In this document: positions 23,333 to 33,896 of the stretch, piece by piece
Layout of the letters: every line of letters starts with the position of its first letter
How positions within the stretch are numbered: position 1 is the first letter of the stretch
Origin: Kalmusia sp. IMI 367209
Taxonomy: Eukaryota > Ascomycota > Dothideomycetes > Pleosporales > Didymosphaeriaceae
Assembly: GCA_027946365.1 (NCBI GenBank)
Contig: JAPEUQ010000001.1
Span: 2,356,001 to 2,420,000 of the forward strand
DNA length: 64,000 nt
Reading direction: 5' to 3'
Notes under the pieces: model-generated
What the model was told of the DNA's origin: nothing
Database searches by the model: none
What the model saw: only the letters and a program-made list of their open reading frames with translations
Made by a program: the position numbers and the translations under genes

Positions 23333-23695
23333 GACTACGACTGTGTGTGGTGCGCTACGGTGTTCGTGTTGGAAATGTGCGTAGATGGAAGACGGGTGAT
23401 GAATCTGATGCGTGCGGACGCGGCTTCAAATGGCTTTGGATAGGAAAATTTCGCGAAGGACGAACTAGAAGCGACAAAGTAACACGTGAAGCATGGAAGG
23501 AGCTGGTTCGATTGGTCGACCGCTGGAACGAAGGTGAATGTATGTTGGCTAGCTGAGGCGACATAAGGTTGGGCGAGCTTGCGCTCGGGCCTACGGTAGG
23601 CGCGTCGTACAGCGACGCGGTTCACGTCATCCATCTGAAAAAGTTTGGCCAGTGGAACATCCTTTCATGCTCCCACCACCTCCCCCAGCACATCA
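23333..23695. other. divergent promoter region
   Basis: Separates the zinc-finger gene (minus) and the large plus-strand gene. Overlapping short frames only. Confidence 0.4.
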
Positions 23696-26600
23696 ATGAG
23701 CGCAGCCCACACCTGCTTTCGAAGCGCGCTGACACAGGCATTTCGACCCTCGACTGCTGATGCCGCCACGTCCTGGAACGTCTTGGCATTTCTCGTTCCT
23801 GCCTGTACTCGCACCCTGCGTCGCCCCTTCTCTTCCACAAAACGCCACAGAGCAGAAGCCGTCCAAACCGCACAATCGGTGCCTAGACCTTCACCTGCAC
23901 GAAGAACCTGGCACAATCTTGCAAAGCCAAAAAAACGACCTGTTCGTTCTTGCATACCATTGCCCGACCAAGATGCGCGCCCCGACATCGAACAATGGCT
24001 CCAAGCCATCGACCCTTTCCTCCCGTCTCACCTCCGGCGAAATCCATCGAACGAACCAGATGTGTCTGCATCGGTGACACCAATAGACATAGCATGGTTC
24101 ACGCTCGCCGCACAACAACATTCTCATGACATTCTGAGCCATGTTGGGATCAAAGAACAGCGCTGGGACGCTGTGGTCTGGATCGCTAAGAAACTTGTTG
24201 AAGACGGCAAGCAGTCGATCCGTACTCCTTTGAACCCTAAAGCCTCAACCCAAATAAAGCTGTCCGAGCAGCAACAGCCATCCCTCCACACCCTTACAAG
24301 TCAAGCTCTTCAGATACCCCCCATTGGGCCTTTTTGCAAATTGGGCCTAGACTTGGATGGCCTTACATCCATACCAGAGACTGTAGATCCGAGGCACAGA
24401 TTGATCAAGCGAGCCTTGGGACAAGTTTGGCGTACGTTAGGCAGTATGATCCTGACTGCTACAGAGGACAACCAGCCCCAGCATGCTCTGATAATGCATC
24501 GTGTGCTAGAGATCATTGCCTATCTACACCACATGGGACTCATACCGGATTCTGTCTACGCACATAGACCGTTTCCGGACAACTATGCTCTCCAGCAACC
24601 TCCAACTCTCCATGTCCTCTCTTCGAAAATCCTAACAGCGCTGTCAGATGCCCAGTGGAGGGCCCATGAGGCATCTGTCAAAGTCGCAACTGAGCGACTG
24701 AACGCGTCATATTTCCTAGGTCACGAAATTCCGGGCTCACGTTATAAGATAGAGGTGACCGAAGTGGCTCCAGAATTATGGTTAGAATTAGTGCTCTGGT
24801 CCTGCCTTCATGGCGGGTGGACCTTGGATGGTTCCTTGATCCTGGACCAAGTTATCTCTCATCGAGAAGGACAACCTTGGGGCCTCACGAGCTGGAAAGA
24901 ACTGCTGCAGGCTGAAATGGAGGATAGCCCTGCTCAGAAAAGCTGGAGTCTTTTCCGATCCCGCCAGGAAGCTGTTCCGCACATGAAACAACGAGCGCGA
25001 ATGCAACGGAAAATCAGCAGCGAGGTGGTGACCGCTTTTGTGGACGGACTCGTGAACGATTTGCGATTAGGTGTGGGAGATCGGGGCTCCACTCCTGAGT
25101 ATGTTGTTCAACGAATCAAGGGCTTAAAGCGCTTTTTGGACATGAACTCGCTCAGCCTGGGGTCTACAACTTGGGATTCAATCATGTCGCGTCTTCTTGA
25201 ATCAGGGAGCATAGTGCCAGAAAAGCGACCAGAATTGTTGTTGAACATATTGGATTTGGCACCTGGGTTCGGTTCCGAAGTCAGTGCCGTCAATGCCTCA
25301 TCAAAACCGACCATGGCAGAATCAGAACCGCCCTATTTCTTCGAGCCTACTACGGTACCCATCAGCTTGCTTCATCGGACGATGCGTTCGTTCGTCCAGA
25401 ATGGCGATATTGCAGGCGCGATGGCCACCTTACAGAAGCTTCAAGAACACACAGACCGAAATAAACAGAAATCACTAGAGCACTTTTTCGACACTCTGAA
25501 GACTGTCCCACTTCGGCTGGAAGAGCCATTCACGAGTCGACTCCCACCGATCGAGTTCCCAGCGTTCGAGAACCAGCTATCGGTACCGCTGCTTGCCAAG
25601 CTCCTTGATCTTGTCACCGATGCCAAAATGTACGATCTTGGACGGTGGCTCTTGTTCTCGGAAGATCTAGACGGGCCGTTGGTACGTCACGAGATGTATG
25701 GGCACTTCGTCATGGCTGCATCGATCATTCGCTTTGGTACCATGGCTGGTGAGCATGACTTGGTGTTGAAGATCATAAGCAAGACGAGCACGCCAAGCCA
25801 TTCTCCAGGGACACATCGTATGCCCCACGAGTTTCTGACGGCACTGATCTGCAGCCAAATCAAACTGCATCGCTGGAAGTCTGTGCATGGGATGCAGAAT
25901 TATGTGTTGGAGTCGCCAGGGTACAAATTACGACCTGTGATCCTGGCACAGTTTGCTGCGGAGCTGCTTCGTTTGTCGTCACTGATCGAGGCAGAGCAGA
26001 CGGAGAAGTGGAATGCGCGTGCTGCTTTCACTGACATGCTTTTCACGTGGGAAAGTCTGGTGCTCAAAGACTCGAGGAACGAACTGTATTGCATTCTTGC
26101 TATCCTATCGACTGTGCATAGTGAGTGGAAGGAATACTGCTCGCAGTTCCTTGCCTTTTCTGCGCGCCAGGGCATCAAACTCTCGACAGACGACTTCAAT
26201 ACTGTTCTTGGCGGAGTCCTCGATGGGTACGGGAGCCTGAAAGCCAGGGAAGTGGTTGACATGTGGTGCTACAAGCCTCCTCGGACATTCGAGCCATACC
26301 GGGCCCCTGGAGGTTTACCGAAGATGGCAACGTTCCGCGTGAGCAAAGGGGAGGAGTACGAAAGCCGGCCTGATGACGTTGCGATCCACCAGCCTTCGGG
26401 CACAAAGCTCGTCTTGTTAGGACGAATCCACCCGAACCGACAGACGGTGTGGGCGATTTTGCGGAAGGTCCAACAAGAGGATGAAGAGCTCCAAGGTAGG
26501 GGCGAAGGCGTGTCGGTCGCGCAGCGCGCTGAGATGGGCGAGACGCTCAAGTGGGCCGCGAGACTGCTGTACTACATGGGGTTCGACTACGAGGACATCA

Positions 26601-26698
26601 TTCGAGATTTAGGTAGTCTTGCAGAGCTAGCTGAGCTTGAGGCTCCGCCAGCGCTTAGCGTGAGGCTTCGGCTATGGGAGGATGGACCAGGGTGGTAA
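23696..26698 (+). CDS. putative mitochondrial helical-repeat (PPR-like) protein, possibly CIA84-like
   Basis: A single 1000-residue exon; I start at the first ATG (23696). The N-terminal 60 residues are rich in Arg, Ser, Thr and Ala with almost no acidic residues, ending near RRPFSSTKRHR, which fits a mitochondrial presequence. The body is alpha-helical with helix-pair patterns typical of PPR/TPR repeats, for example HRTMRSFVQNGDIAGAMATL around residue 560. Length, layout and tone recall CIA84, an assembly factor for respiratory complex I in Neurospora, but this is from memory and unverified. A role in mitochondrial RNA or complex assembly is likely. No membrane segments are evident. Confidence 0.7.
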   Translation: MSAAHTCFRSALTQAFRPSTADAATSWNVLAFLVPACTRTLRRPFSSTKRHRAEAVQTAQSVPRPSPARRTWHNLAKPKKRPVRSCIPLPDQDARPDIEQWLQAIDPFLPSHLRRNPSNEPDVSASVTPIDIAWFTLAAQQHSHDILSHVGIKEQRWDAVVWIAKKLVEDGKQSIRTPLNPKASTQIKLSEQQQPSLHTLTSQALQIPPIGPFCKLGLDLDGLTSIPETVDPRHRLIKRALGQVWRTLGSMILTATEDNQPQHALIMHRVLEIIAYLHHMGLIPDSVYAHRPFPDNYALQQPPTLHVLSSKILTALSDAQWRAHEASVKVATERLNASYFLGHEIPGSRYKIEVTEVAPELWLELVLWSCLHGGWTLDGSLILDQVISHREGQPWGLTSWKELLQAEMEDSPAQKSWSLFRSRQEAVPHMKQRARMQRKISSEVVTAFVDGLVNDLRLGVGDRGSTPEYVVQRIKGLKRFLDMNSLSLGSTTWDSIMSRLLESGSIVPEKRPELLLNILDLAPGFGSEVSAVNASSKPTMAESEPPYFFEPTTVPISLLHRTMRSFVQNGDIAGAMATLQKLQEHTDRNKQKSLEHFFDTLKTVPLRLEEPFTSRLPPIEFPAFENQLSVPLLAKLLDLVTDAKMYDLGRWLLFSEDLDGPLVRHEMYGHFVMAASIIRFGTMAGEHDLVLKIISKTSTPSHSPGTHRMPHEFLTALICSQIKLHRWKSVHGMQNYVLESPGYKLRPVILAQFAAELLRLSSLIEAEQTEKWNARAAFTDMLFTWESLVLKDSRNELYCILAILSTVHSEWKEYCSQFLAFSARQGIKLSTDDFNTVLGGVLDGYGSLKAREVVDMWCYKPPRTFEPYRAPGGLPKMATFRVSKGEEYESRPDDVAIHQPSGTKLVLLGRIHPNRQTVWAILRKVQQEDEELQGRGEGVSVAQRAEMGETLKWAARLLYYMGFDYEDIIRDLGSLAELAELEAPPALSVRLRLWEDGPGW

Positions 26699-27346
26699 GG
26701 ACCGGGTCCGGCGTGGTGCATTGGTTGCCCGGACTTTTCAATATAAAATTTCGTAAAAAGTTAACAGCAAAACCTTTTTCCTGTTGCACTCGCACACGTG
26801 AGCGCGGCGACCATGGCATATGCGAGGACACAGTACTCTGATTCGAATCAATTTGGCTTGTCCTTTGTTGTTATTTAGAGGCATGCCCAATTGCCCTGGA
26901 CGGGTGAGGGTGCCGTGTTAGTAGCTGGAAAAAGTGTCAAGCGTAAACAAGCTCGAGTGAGCAACCGTGGCCGCATCGTCAGCGGCGATTTACACTAGCA
27001 GTCTTTCTCTCCGCAAACACCTGCATTTCATTCATCATTCCTCGGCAGCTGCATACGGGCTGGCGAATAGGAGACGATGGGCTGATGGTGAATGTTTGAA
27101 GTGGCACAGGGCTACCTGCCCAATCAGGGTCAGGGGTCCATATGACACGTTGAAAAGATGGATGCTGCTGTCGGCCAGGAGCGACGGCCGGAGTGCAACG
27201 AGACCATGTAGCGACAGGTGATAAGTGGAGCATCAACGGCTCGCGTGCGTGCAGAGAGGCTCCGCCCCGTGCTCTGCTGCTCCACGCTGAGCAAAGATAC
27301 AGCAAGAGGGGTTTCGACGGTGCTCGGATGAGAAACAGAGGCACAG

Positions 27347-27376
27347 TTTTTCTTTTTTCTTTTTTTTTTTTTTTTT
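27347..27376. repeat. T-rich homopolymer run
   Basis: A run of T interrupted by two C residues, with a final block of 16 or more T. Confidence 0.9.
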
Positions 27377-27555
27377 GGCTGCCAGGCAGCGCGAGGTCTC
27401 GAGAGGGTCAGGCTATATACGGGGCCCATGTCCCAGGGCTTGAGACGTGTGCATGGGCAGCAGTCGGCGACGGGCCGCTGCTGTACGCTTCTGGCACGGG
27501 TGCGTTTGCACCGCTTCACCGCCCTTTGTGTGGGCGGCGGCAGAAGGTATCAATC

Positions 27556-27579
27556 TGTGTGTGTATGTGTGTGTGTGTG
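27556..27579. repeat. (TG)n microsatellite
   Basis: TG dinucleotide tract with one A interruption. An AC tract on the same strand about 430 bp away (28009-28031) is its inverse complement. Confidence 0.9.
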
Positions 27580-28008
27580 GAGGGGCAATGCCGACGTCAA
27601 AAGGGCAGGCATTTCGGGGGCGACGCTTGGAGCCGTGCCGCGTGCTAGCACGAGACAGCTGCTTGATGGCGGGTGCGATTGTCGTGCAGTAGATGAGCTA
27701 TGACGACGCGGGGGAGATAATTCCACAGAGCGAGTAGGCCATGGAGCGCGAGGCCGTGTGCGATGCATGCAGGCCGGTCGATGGATGCGCGGGTGCGCGG
27801 GGCTCTCGTCAGGCTTGTGTTTGGAGAGCGGCCAATTGCGGCGCCCGCACGCAGCCTGACGCTCGATTAAGCCCCGTTGCCTCATCAGTGCGTTTTGAAT
27901 CTTCGTTGGACCCGTGCAGAGCCTAGTTTGGTGGGGAACCCAGGATGCTCGCCCAGACTGCAGTGCGCATTGTGCAGTGGTGCATAGTGTAGCCCGCAAC
28001 GCGAGGGG

Positions 28009-28031
28009 CACACCCACACACACACACACAC
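28009..28031. repeat. (AC)n microsatellite
   Basis: CA dinucleotide tract with one CC interruption; reverse complement of the TG tract at 27556. Confidence 0.9.
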
Positions 28032-28870
28032 GACCGCGAGCAGCTTCACGGCGCCTCCTCCTGCGCAGCGCGGCCGGCGACGCGGGCGGATGCTCTGGCT
28101 GCCGCCTGGTGCGATGCACGCCAGCAAAGACTCATCCTGACGCCGGCGCAACCATGCTGTGCTGCCGTTGGGCGCTGCGTCGGCGCGCACACGATGACTC
28201 TTCCCCGGTCGCTTCTCACCGCCGGTACGCCTGCGCCCAGTGTGCGTTAGCGCGTCCCAAAGCGGCCAAGCGGGCCAAGAGTTCCCAAAATTTGTCCAGG
28301 TAGAGCAGAGCGAGGCCCTCTCCCGCTCGCTCACTCTCCATACCACCCAGAGACAACGAAGTCGCCCTATTTCCCACAAGAACACACACAGCAACCATCC
28401 ACCCCTCCATCCTCGTCGAGACAATGCCGCAGGCAATCGCTGAGCTCTAAATCCCCCCTCTGGGGCGGCCCGCACGCCGTGGGCCGCTCCAGCCGGCCAG
28501 CTCACGAGTATTCACACCTCTACGACGATACAATCCACGATTGCGTGTAGCACCTCTGCTCGCACTCGTCTTCCAGATTGATCCGTCGCCCGGCCTGCTT
28601 TGCCAACCCTCCATTGTCACTTCTGTCGGCTACACACCCACGGGAGAATCGACACCATCCAAGGCTCAACATAGTTTAAGAGCCTTGCATCCAGTACACT
28701 GCACACGACTCGACCGAACGCTGTTCCCTCTTCCCTTTTCCACCCCCCGACCGCTCCTCGACCCTCCTCTCTCTCTCTCTCATCCTGCTGCGACCCTCTA
28801 GTGTATCGCGAGCCAAAATTTCCGACCCCACCCTTCCTAAACCAAGCAGAAACAACATTGAACGACTGCA

Positions 28871-31253
28871 ATGGCGCACTCTGTACACTCCCGAGCCATA
28901 ATGGCTGAGCTAGGCGGCAAGCACTTGCATGACCACCGGCTCGTCTACGACACTCCTTCTGACATCCACCGAAGCGACCAGCGCTCTGCTCGCTCGGACG
29001 ATGTCGTGCCTACGAGCACCGGCCACACAGGCGGCCGAGGCAGTGGCCAAGCTGCCACTGAAGAGGCCTCTAACGAAGAGGACGATGAAGAAGAAGACAG
29101 TAGTGCTGTCCAAGACGAACAAGACGACGATGAAGAAGAAGATCCAGACACGCACGCCCCGTCTCGTGGTCGTGGTAAGGGCAAAGGCAAAGGCCCCGCC
29201 ATCCGTATCGAACCCATTGGCGAGGATGAGTCTCAAGCAGAAGAAGAGTCTGCTTCCCATGAGACGGGGCTGCGAGTCGGCAAACCCACACTGAACGACC
29301 CGCTAACGGGCAAGAAGAAGCGTACTTTTAGCAGTCTCTCCAACACCTCGGTGTTGTTCGGTGACGACGAGTCTGACAAACACACGTTTCCCCGACGCAA
29401 GATTGCGCGGAAACTCAGCAGCAGCAGCTTCAAGCCGCTATTGAGGTACAAGGAGAATGCTAACGAAGATATGAATGGCTCCGAGAACGCCATCGAGACG
29501 GACGATGAAGACTACAGTGGTGTCAATCTCGTACCAGATGATGATGATTCTGAAATAGAAGACATTGAGCAGCAAGAAGAAAGCTTCATTATCCAGGATG
29601 AGGAGCACCACACCACCTCGCTGATCAATCACTTTAATGATGCACGCCGACTTAGCCTAGACAGCCACGCAAGCGACGATATCTTCGATTTCACTGCTCC
29701 ACTCGACGATTCCTACGGCATGAGCCACTCTGATCTAGGCTTCGCTCGATTCTTTGAACCTCCTCCTCTTCCTTCTTCTCCTGATCTAGGTGCAAAGAGA
29801 AAATTTTCGGACAGCTCTACCAAGCGGGTCCGCTTCGATGACGAAGTCCAGATGTCAGACAGTTCCAGCACCTCTTCCTCCGAATTGGATAGCTCTCTCT
29901 ACCCTGATCTGTTCCTAGACCAGGATAAACTCCCTGCAAGTCTGTCTCAACTCTTAGAAAATGATCATGACGAGGACAACGGAGACTACGATTCTCCCGC
30001 GTCCGAGATGTCCTTCTGGGACTTTGGTGAGGGCGAGCTGCATCCAAGCATGCCCAATGGCCCCGACGAGTTCGATGAATCGTCTGATCCGGGTTCGAGT
30101 GGCTATGAAAGTACGATTTCTTCCTGTGTGTGCACTATGATGTATAAACTAATTTGCCTTTCCAGCTGACATGGGTGATACTACTGATGAGTACGAATCC
30201 GAATCGGATGCTCATCCTGAGACGCCGCTGCAGAAGAAGTCGGTGTTGCGTCAGCCCTCTTCTGCACCAGGCTCCAGATTCAATAGTCCAAAGGCTTTTG
30301 AGCGGTCTTCTAGATCCACAGGTCGTGCTATTCCTCCAACTCGTGGTATTTTCATTCATGAAGACTTCAGCAAAGCCATTGCAGTCACAAATCGTACTAC
30401 CAAGAGGCTTACCTTCTACCGCCCACGAACTCCCCTGGTTGCTTGGGTTCCCTCACATGGTCCACAGAGTAGCTCTACAAGTAATGCTAATGACAGTCCA
30501 CGCACCTCGTTGGCACAATTCAACGCTTCGGACAGCGAAGTCAGCAATGAGGTGTTCAATAATCCTTTCACCACCGATATCATGCTGACGGGCATCTTTG
30601 GCTCAGCTCCCTCTAATGATTACTTCTTCGGTACCGACAGTATAGGCCCTCCAGAAGCGTTCTATCCTTTCGTTAATATCAGCGGAAATGGTGCTGTCAT
30701 GGACGATGACGACGACGCCGAAGATGAGGACTATGAAGATGATCTCAACATTACCGATTTCATGGATTTTGGTTCCGACCTAGACGCCACTGATGTGGAG
30801 CCGGAAGACGATGAGACAGATGTGCCTGCTACGCCAGCAGCCTCTACAATGGCAATCAATGGCTCTACCCCTGCTCAACTTACACCTCTCACTGCAACAC
30901 CCGGCAACCGGAAGAGAACCACGTCCGACGCGATGCTCCAGCATTTCGACCGTGGGGTTGTGACCGCTTTCCGCAACAACCAGAACCGTTACCGCGATAT
31001 TGCCCAACTTCCGTCCGATCCTAGCATTCGCGCATCTGTCTCTCGTCCGGTCCGATCTGGCAAATCAGCTGAAACTCTGATGACTCCCCTCCGCAAGCGG
31101 TCCTCCAGGAGAACCGCCAAGTCGCCTTTCCAAGCAAGCTCGCCCATGGTGAACGCCAGCTCGCCTCTCAGCGGTGTCACCAAGGCCTCTTCGCGACTCA
31201 ACAGCTCACTCATGAATCCTCCACGCGCCCCTAGAATGGGCACCTTCACATAA
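28871..31253 (+). CDS. acidic Ser-rich nuclear protein, possibly CRF1/IFH1-like
   Basis: Exons 28871-30110 and 30166-31253 (55-nt intron ending in a T-rich tract and CAG) encode 775 residues. The N-terminal half alternates acidic runs (NEEDDEEEDSS) with a Gly-Lys/Arg-rich patch (GRGKGKGKG). Basic KKKR and RRK patches suggest nuclear import. Across the splice, GSSGYETDMGDTTDEYESES is a phospho-TxxD/E-type acidic segment. It is followed by RGIFIHEDFSKAIAV and a basic tail with TPLRK. This arrangement recalls fungal CRF1/IFH1 regulators that bind the FHA domain of the ribosomal-gene factor FHL1; I rate this as tentative. No DNA-binding domain is seen. The unusually long upstream region may hold a long leader. 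Confidence 0.7.
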
Positions 31254-32255
31254 GCGCATCCATTTACCAGCACCGTTGGAGCACCGCCAGGAACGCATTT
31301 TTGGGAACTGGAGGACTACGGAAGAATTGATGGCGATCTCAAACGAAAAATGAGATTGTCAAATGATCTTACGATACCCACGACGTTTCTTTCCATCTTG
31401 TTTCTTACGACCGTGTCGTTACTACACGATTGATTATGCATTGCATGGTTACCAAAAGTTTTCTGGGATAGACTACATTGTCTATGACCAGCAAAAGTCG
31501 ACAATGCGATTGTTCAAGTCGGAACACTCGCTTGCAACACTTTTTTTGATGGTAAGCTTTTTTCTTTTGTGTTTCAAAGCCTTCTCTGTTATCCCACGCT
31601 GTTTCTTTCGTTATGCTTGTCATGGATTGTTTCTCCTCCTAGACGGGGATCGAGAAGCATGGGAATGATACCAAGGTTCTTTTTTCCGGACTTAGAATAA
31701 TGGATCGATACGCTGTCGCTGGCGTTCTGTTTGTGGCGCGTGGCTTGGCAGGGTCTGGGTTGGTGAGCACGGTTCGGCGCTTATTCTGCAGATTCTTGCA
31801 GGTGTTGGATGTTGGTGCTGGGGTGTTGGTTGGGTGGGGGAAACTTTTATTTTCTTTTTTTTGTCGAGGTGGCCATGTGTAGGAGTATCGATGATTGTCC
31901 CTTTTTTCTAGCAATGGAAGTATGAACAACAGGTGCCGTGCATTTGAGTTGCGATGAGTGTCACCTTGTGGATTAAGGCACGTGTGAATGGTGCCCGGCA
32001 CAATTACCGTATTGGTAGACGGGCACGTCCACGTGTAGGATGCTGTGTACCTGCGTCGACCCCATCTGTGCACCGTGACCTTCGTTTCGGTAGATATGGC
32101 GTGGCAGCATTCTGTGGATGCTTGGCGTGGTGTTGAGTGGTCAGCGCGTATTGGTGGCCCAAGCTTCCGCCGACGTCACTTCGAGGTCGCAAAACGTTCG
32201 TATCATGTGAAACTCCGCGACGACAGATGCTACTGCGAACATCTTCGTTTCAACG
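31254..32255. other. intergenic, 1 kb
   Basis: No gene seen; T-rich tracts at 31540-31560 and 31845-31865. It likely includes the 3' end of the upstream gene and the seipin promoter. Confidence 0.45.
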
Positions 32256-33685
32256 ATGGAGGATGCGGAAGATGAGCTCGGCACACCTCGAACGGCCTTT
32301 CAGTCACTCAGAGTGAGTCTTCACATCTATGTTAGGTGGCCATGGATCCTCCACACGTCCCCGCGCGTCAACCACAAACATGGAATAACCTAGTCTAGGA
32401 CACAATCCTCGCCCCCTTCCGCATAGCAACTTCGCCGCCGCTCCTACGCACATACCTCCGTACCGCGCTTCTCCTCCTCGCCTCCTCAATTCTCTTCGCC
32501 ATCGCCGTCGTAGCATACACGTCCTTCTACTACGCGTACATACCCATCCGCGGGCTCTCAGTCCCGATATACCTCCAGTATGAACTCTCTCCCTCTGTGT
32601 CTCCGGTAAATGACGCAGCCACGGGAGGTTTTCGCATACCAAAACATCCGTATGGAATTGCGAATGTGGAGGGCATTGTGTCGCGCCAGAAATACGATGT
32701 CATCGTCGAGATGGTATTACCCAGGAGCGAGAGGAATCTGATGGCGGGTAATTGGATGCTGGATCTTGATATGCGTGCCCCGGGCACCAAAGGGGTGGGC
32801 GTCAAGAGCATGTTGGGATGGGAGGAGGAGTGGGACGTCGAGGATTATTCGCAGGGCGCGAATGCGGGGAGCGCGAAGGATTCTATATCACGAGATGAGG
32901 CCCGTGCAGTAGAGAAGGCTGTTGTGCTCGCAAAGAGTAGGAGGCCGGGTATTCTGACGTACAGGAGTTGGATGACGGAGCTGTGTTATCGCGCTTTGAG
33001 GCTGCCGCTGTATGTGGCAGGGTTCGGCCAGGAGAGCGAGACTGTGCGTGTGGGCATGATGGAAGGCGTAGTCTTTGAGAAGGGATGGAGGAATGTGCCG
33101 ACCTCCATACGACTAGAACTTCGGTCGAGGGTGCCGCTCGAGGTGTATAGTGTGGGCGTGCGGGTTGTAGCTAGGCTAGAGGGATTGAGGTGGGTCATGT
33201 ATACGCATCGGCTCACTTCTGCGGTGGTGTTCATCAGTACGTTTTGGGGTGTGGAGATGGCTGTCGTTCTTCTGACCTGGGCCCTCTTCGCATTCTGCCT
33301 AGGCCGAGTCGATGATGAGAGTTCTAGGGGCGACGGGAAGAGGATCAAAGTGGAGGAGGGCAATGTCACGCCAAAGACTGAGCCCGCAGACTCTGAGCCA
33401 CCGACGCCTATGAGTGACACGAGCCGCACCTTTCCGACCCTGTCGTCGCAACAGCCACTACATTATTCCTCGCCGAAGGAGGAGCGTGCGACGCCGGCAT
33501 TAGAAGATGTGCCTATGAAGGAAGAGGTTGAGGCGGATGACGAAGAAGATGACTTTTTGCTCGAGGAACCGATTCCAAATTCGGCGGCCGGGGTGTTGAG
33601 TGATTCGGAGATTGGGACAAGTATGGAGAGTAGTGTCGAGCGGAAGGGATTGAGTAGAAGAAAGTCGGGAAAAAGTGAGAGATAG
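32256..33685 (+). CDS. seipin-family lipid-droplet protein
   Basis: Exons 32256-32312 and 32399-33685 (86-nt intron) encode 447 residues. Seipin forms a ring in the ER membrane where lipid droplets bud and controls droplet size. The spliced start (SLRDTILAPFRIATSPPLLR) leads into the first membrane helix (about residues 40-65). The lumenal seipin domain follows, with IYLQYELSPS, YDVIVEMVLPRSERN and GNWML. The second helix lies around residues 315-335 (VVFISTFWGVEMAVVLLTW). The cytosolic C-tail is acidic and Ser/Pro-rich, longer than in yeast Sei1. The first exon codes only 19 residues and would be missed without the splice. Good match to family order. Confidence 0.88.
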
Positions 33686-33896
33686 CCTGCCCCGTCGGCT
33701 TCGGAGCAATCATCTTTGAAGCCCATGCCATTGGGACAATGAATTGCATAGCATGGGATAGGGTCACGATTTAAGGGATGATACCACTTTTGTACTTGCT
33801 GTAATGATAATGTATTTGATCATACGCAATCATGCGTGCGATGTACTCTATGGGTATATGTGTATTGATAGCTTCCCTCTACTACCGTATTAACCG

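Larger units (their letters stand above)
26699..28870. other. 2.2 kb intergenic region rich in simple repeats
   Basis: No gene supported. It contains a T-rich run at 27347-27376, a TG tract at 27556-27579, an AC tract at 28009-28031 and a CT tract near 28765-28782. Overlapping open frames on both strands have Arg/Cys/Ala-rich, low-complexity products caused by base composition. The last few hundred bases are pyrimidine-rich and probably form the leader of the gene at 28871. Confidence 0.5.

Noticed and set aside
27193..28505. Several overlapping 120-206 codon frames on both strands
   Set aside because: Products are Arg/Cys/Ala-rich and driven by GC bias and dinucleotide tracts; no motif, no conserved splice pattern.
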